Assembly: GCA_000485475.1 (NCBI GenBank)
Contig: AXYY01000137.1
Coordinates: forward strand, 1-7,412
Source of the DNA: Candidatus Ancillula trichonymphae ImTpAt
GTDB taxonomy: Bacteria; Actinomycetota; Actinomycetes; Actinomycetales; Bifidobacteriaceae
Length of the DNA stretch: 7,412 bases
Reading direction: 5' to 3'
The position numbers and the translations under genes were made by a program. This document shows positions 7,015 through 7,412 of the stretch, one piece after another (position 1 is the stretch's first letter; every line of letters begins with the position of its first letter). The notes under the pieces are model-generated. The model saw only the letters and a program-made list of their open reading frames with translations, did no database searches and had not been told where the DNA came from.

Positions 7015-7412
7015 TAAGCTTCTTCATTTTTTTCTTGCACCAACCGATCCTTAAACGCCGCTAGTCCTTCATTTTCTGAAAGCGCGGTTGTATTATCAAC
7101 AACTTTTCCAAATGATGGATTGTGCAGACGCAGATTCAGATTTGTTCTGCTTCGAATTTTTGCTTGACTTCTGAGTTTTCGTCTCCGACTACACACTAGC
7201 AATTTGATCTTCAGCCTCGTGCAACTTCTTGGCAAATTCGACATGCTCTTCCCAGATTGTGTGCGCCTCGAGGTAGTTTACCTCCCACTCGGCCTTCTGA
7301 TCCTCAAAACCTGCACGCCAATCGTTCTTCTCAGAGTCAAAGCCCTTAGGGTAGATATAATTACCGTTCGAGTCGAAGTTCTGCGCAGCGCCGTAAAGTG
7401 CTGGATCAAATT
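7014..7412 (-). pseudogene. Unrecognised acidic protein, 3' part, frame disrupted
   Basis: I do not recognise this protein. From the window edge one frame (7410-7189) gives 73 residues rich in Glu, Asp, Trp and Tyr, including ALYGAAQNFDSNGNYIYP, PKGFDSEKNDW and WEEHVEFAKKLHEAEDQ, a likely helical stretch, before TAG 7191-7189. Nearer valS a different frame reads PSFGKVVDNTTALSENEG and AAFKDRLVQEKNEEA, and ends at TAA 7016-7014, overlapping the valS ATG by one base. Tight coupling suggests this was the original C-terminus. Between them the third frame reads VGDENSEVKQKFEAEQ (7189-7142), so two -1 shifts could restore one protein. Alternatively, reading through the TAG gives a Ser/Lys-rich linker and then needs one shift. 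A real, shorter 73+ residue protein ending at 7189 cannot be excluded. The N-terminus is outside the window. Confidence 0.5.

Noticed and set aside
7130..7200. Programmed frameshift in the gene upstream of valS
   Set aside because: No slippery heptamer or clear downstream structure was seen at either junction.
1..7412. CRISPR array, insertion sequence or riboswitch
   Set aside because: No regularly spaced repeats, transposase-like frame with terminal repeats, or recognisable aptamer was found.

Overview
The window reads as chromosomal DNA of a low-to-moderate GC actinobacterium. The evidence is a valyl-tRNA synthetase of the long 'type 2' form (common in Bifidobacteriaceae, Tropheryma and Microbacteriaceae), a membrane protein resembling the actinobacterial divisome protein GLpR/SepX, and TATAAT boxes placed 6 nt before start codons, the leaderless arrangement frequent in Actinobacteria. 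Two accessory genes have decayed by scattered 1-bp indels beside intact housekeeping genes. This fits a host-associated lineage under genome reduction, possibly a Bifidobacteriales-type endosymbiont; that placement is inference.

Layout: (1) 2-278, + strand, a broken RelE/ParE-type toxin cut by the window edge. (2) 279-486, no intact gene, with a possible reading-frame remnant on the minus strand. (3) 487-843, minus strand, tmRNA (ssrA) with a complete tRNA-like end and an unusual predicted tag. (4) 844-1086, a divergent promoter region serving tmRNA (left) and pta (right). (5) 1087-2121, pta, intact phosphate acetyltransferase, short catalytic-domain-only form. (6) 2134-3024, a three-helix membrane protein, probable GLpR/SepX-like cell-division factor, apparently leaderless. 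(7) 3061-4260, an AAA+ ATPase with a C-terminal DUF4143 domain, broken by about six frameshifts and three stops but still carrying a near-consensus promoter. (8) 4282-7014, minus strand, valS, intact. (9) 7014-7412, minus strand, the 3' part of an unrecognised acidic protein, disrupted in frame, whose original stop overlaps the valS start as TAATG.

The intact genes serve acetyl-phosphate metabolism, ribosome rescue, tRNA charging and probably division or envelope organisation. They do not form one pathway. The two pseudogenes are accessory types (toxin; DUF4143 ATPase). I see no new multi-gene system. The most distinctive points are the pair of leaderless promoters with identical geometry, the atypical tmRNA tag, the reconstructable pseudogenes, and an 80-residue-spaced internal repeat in the ValS C-terminal part.
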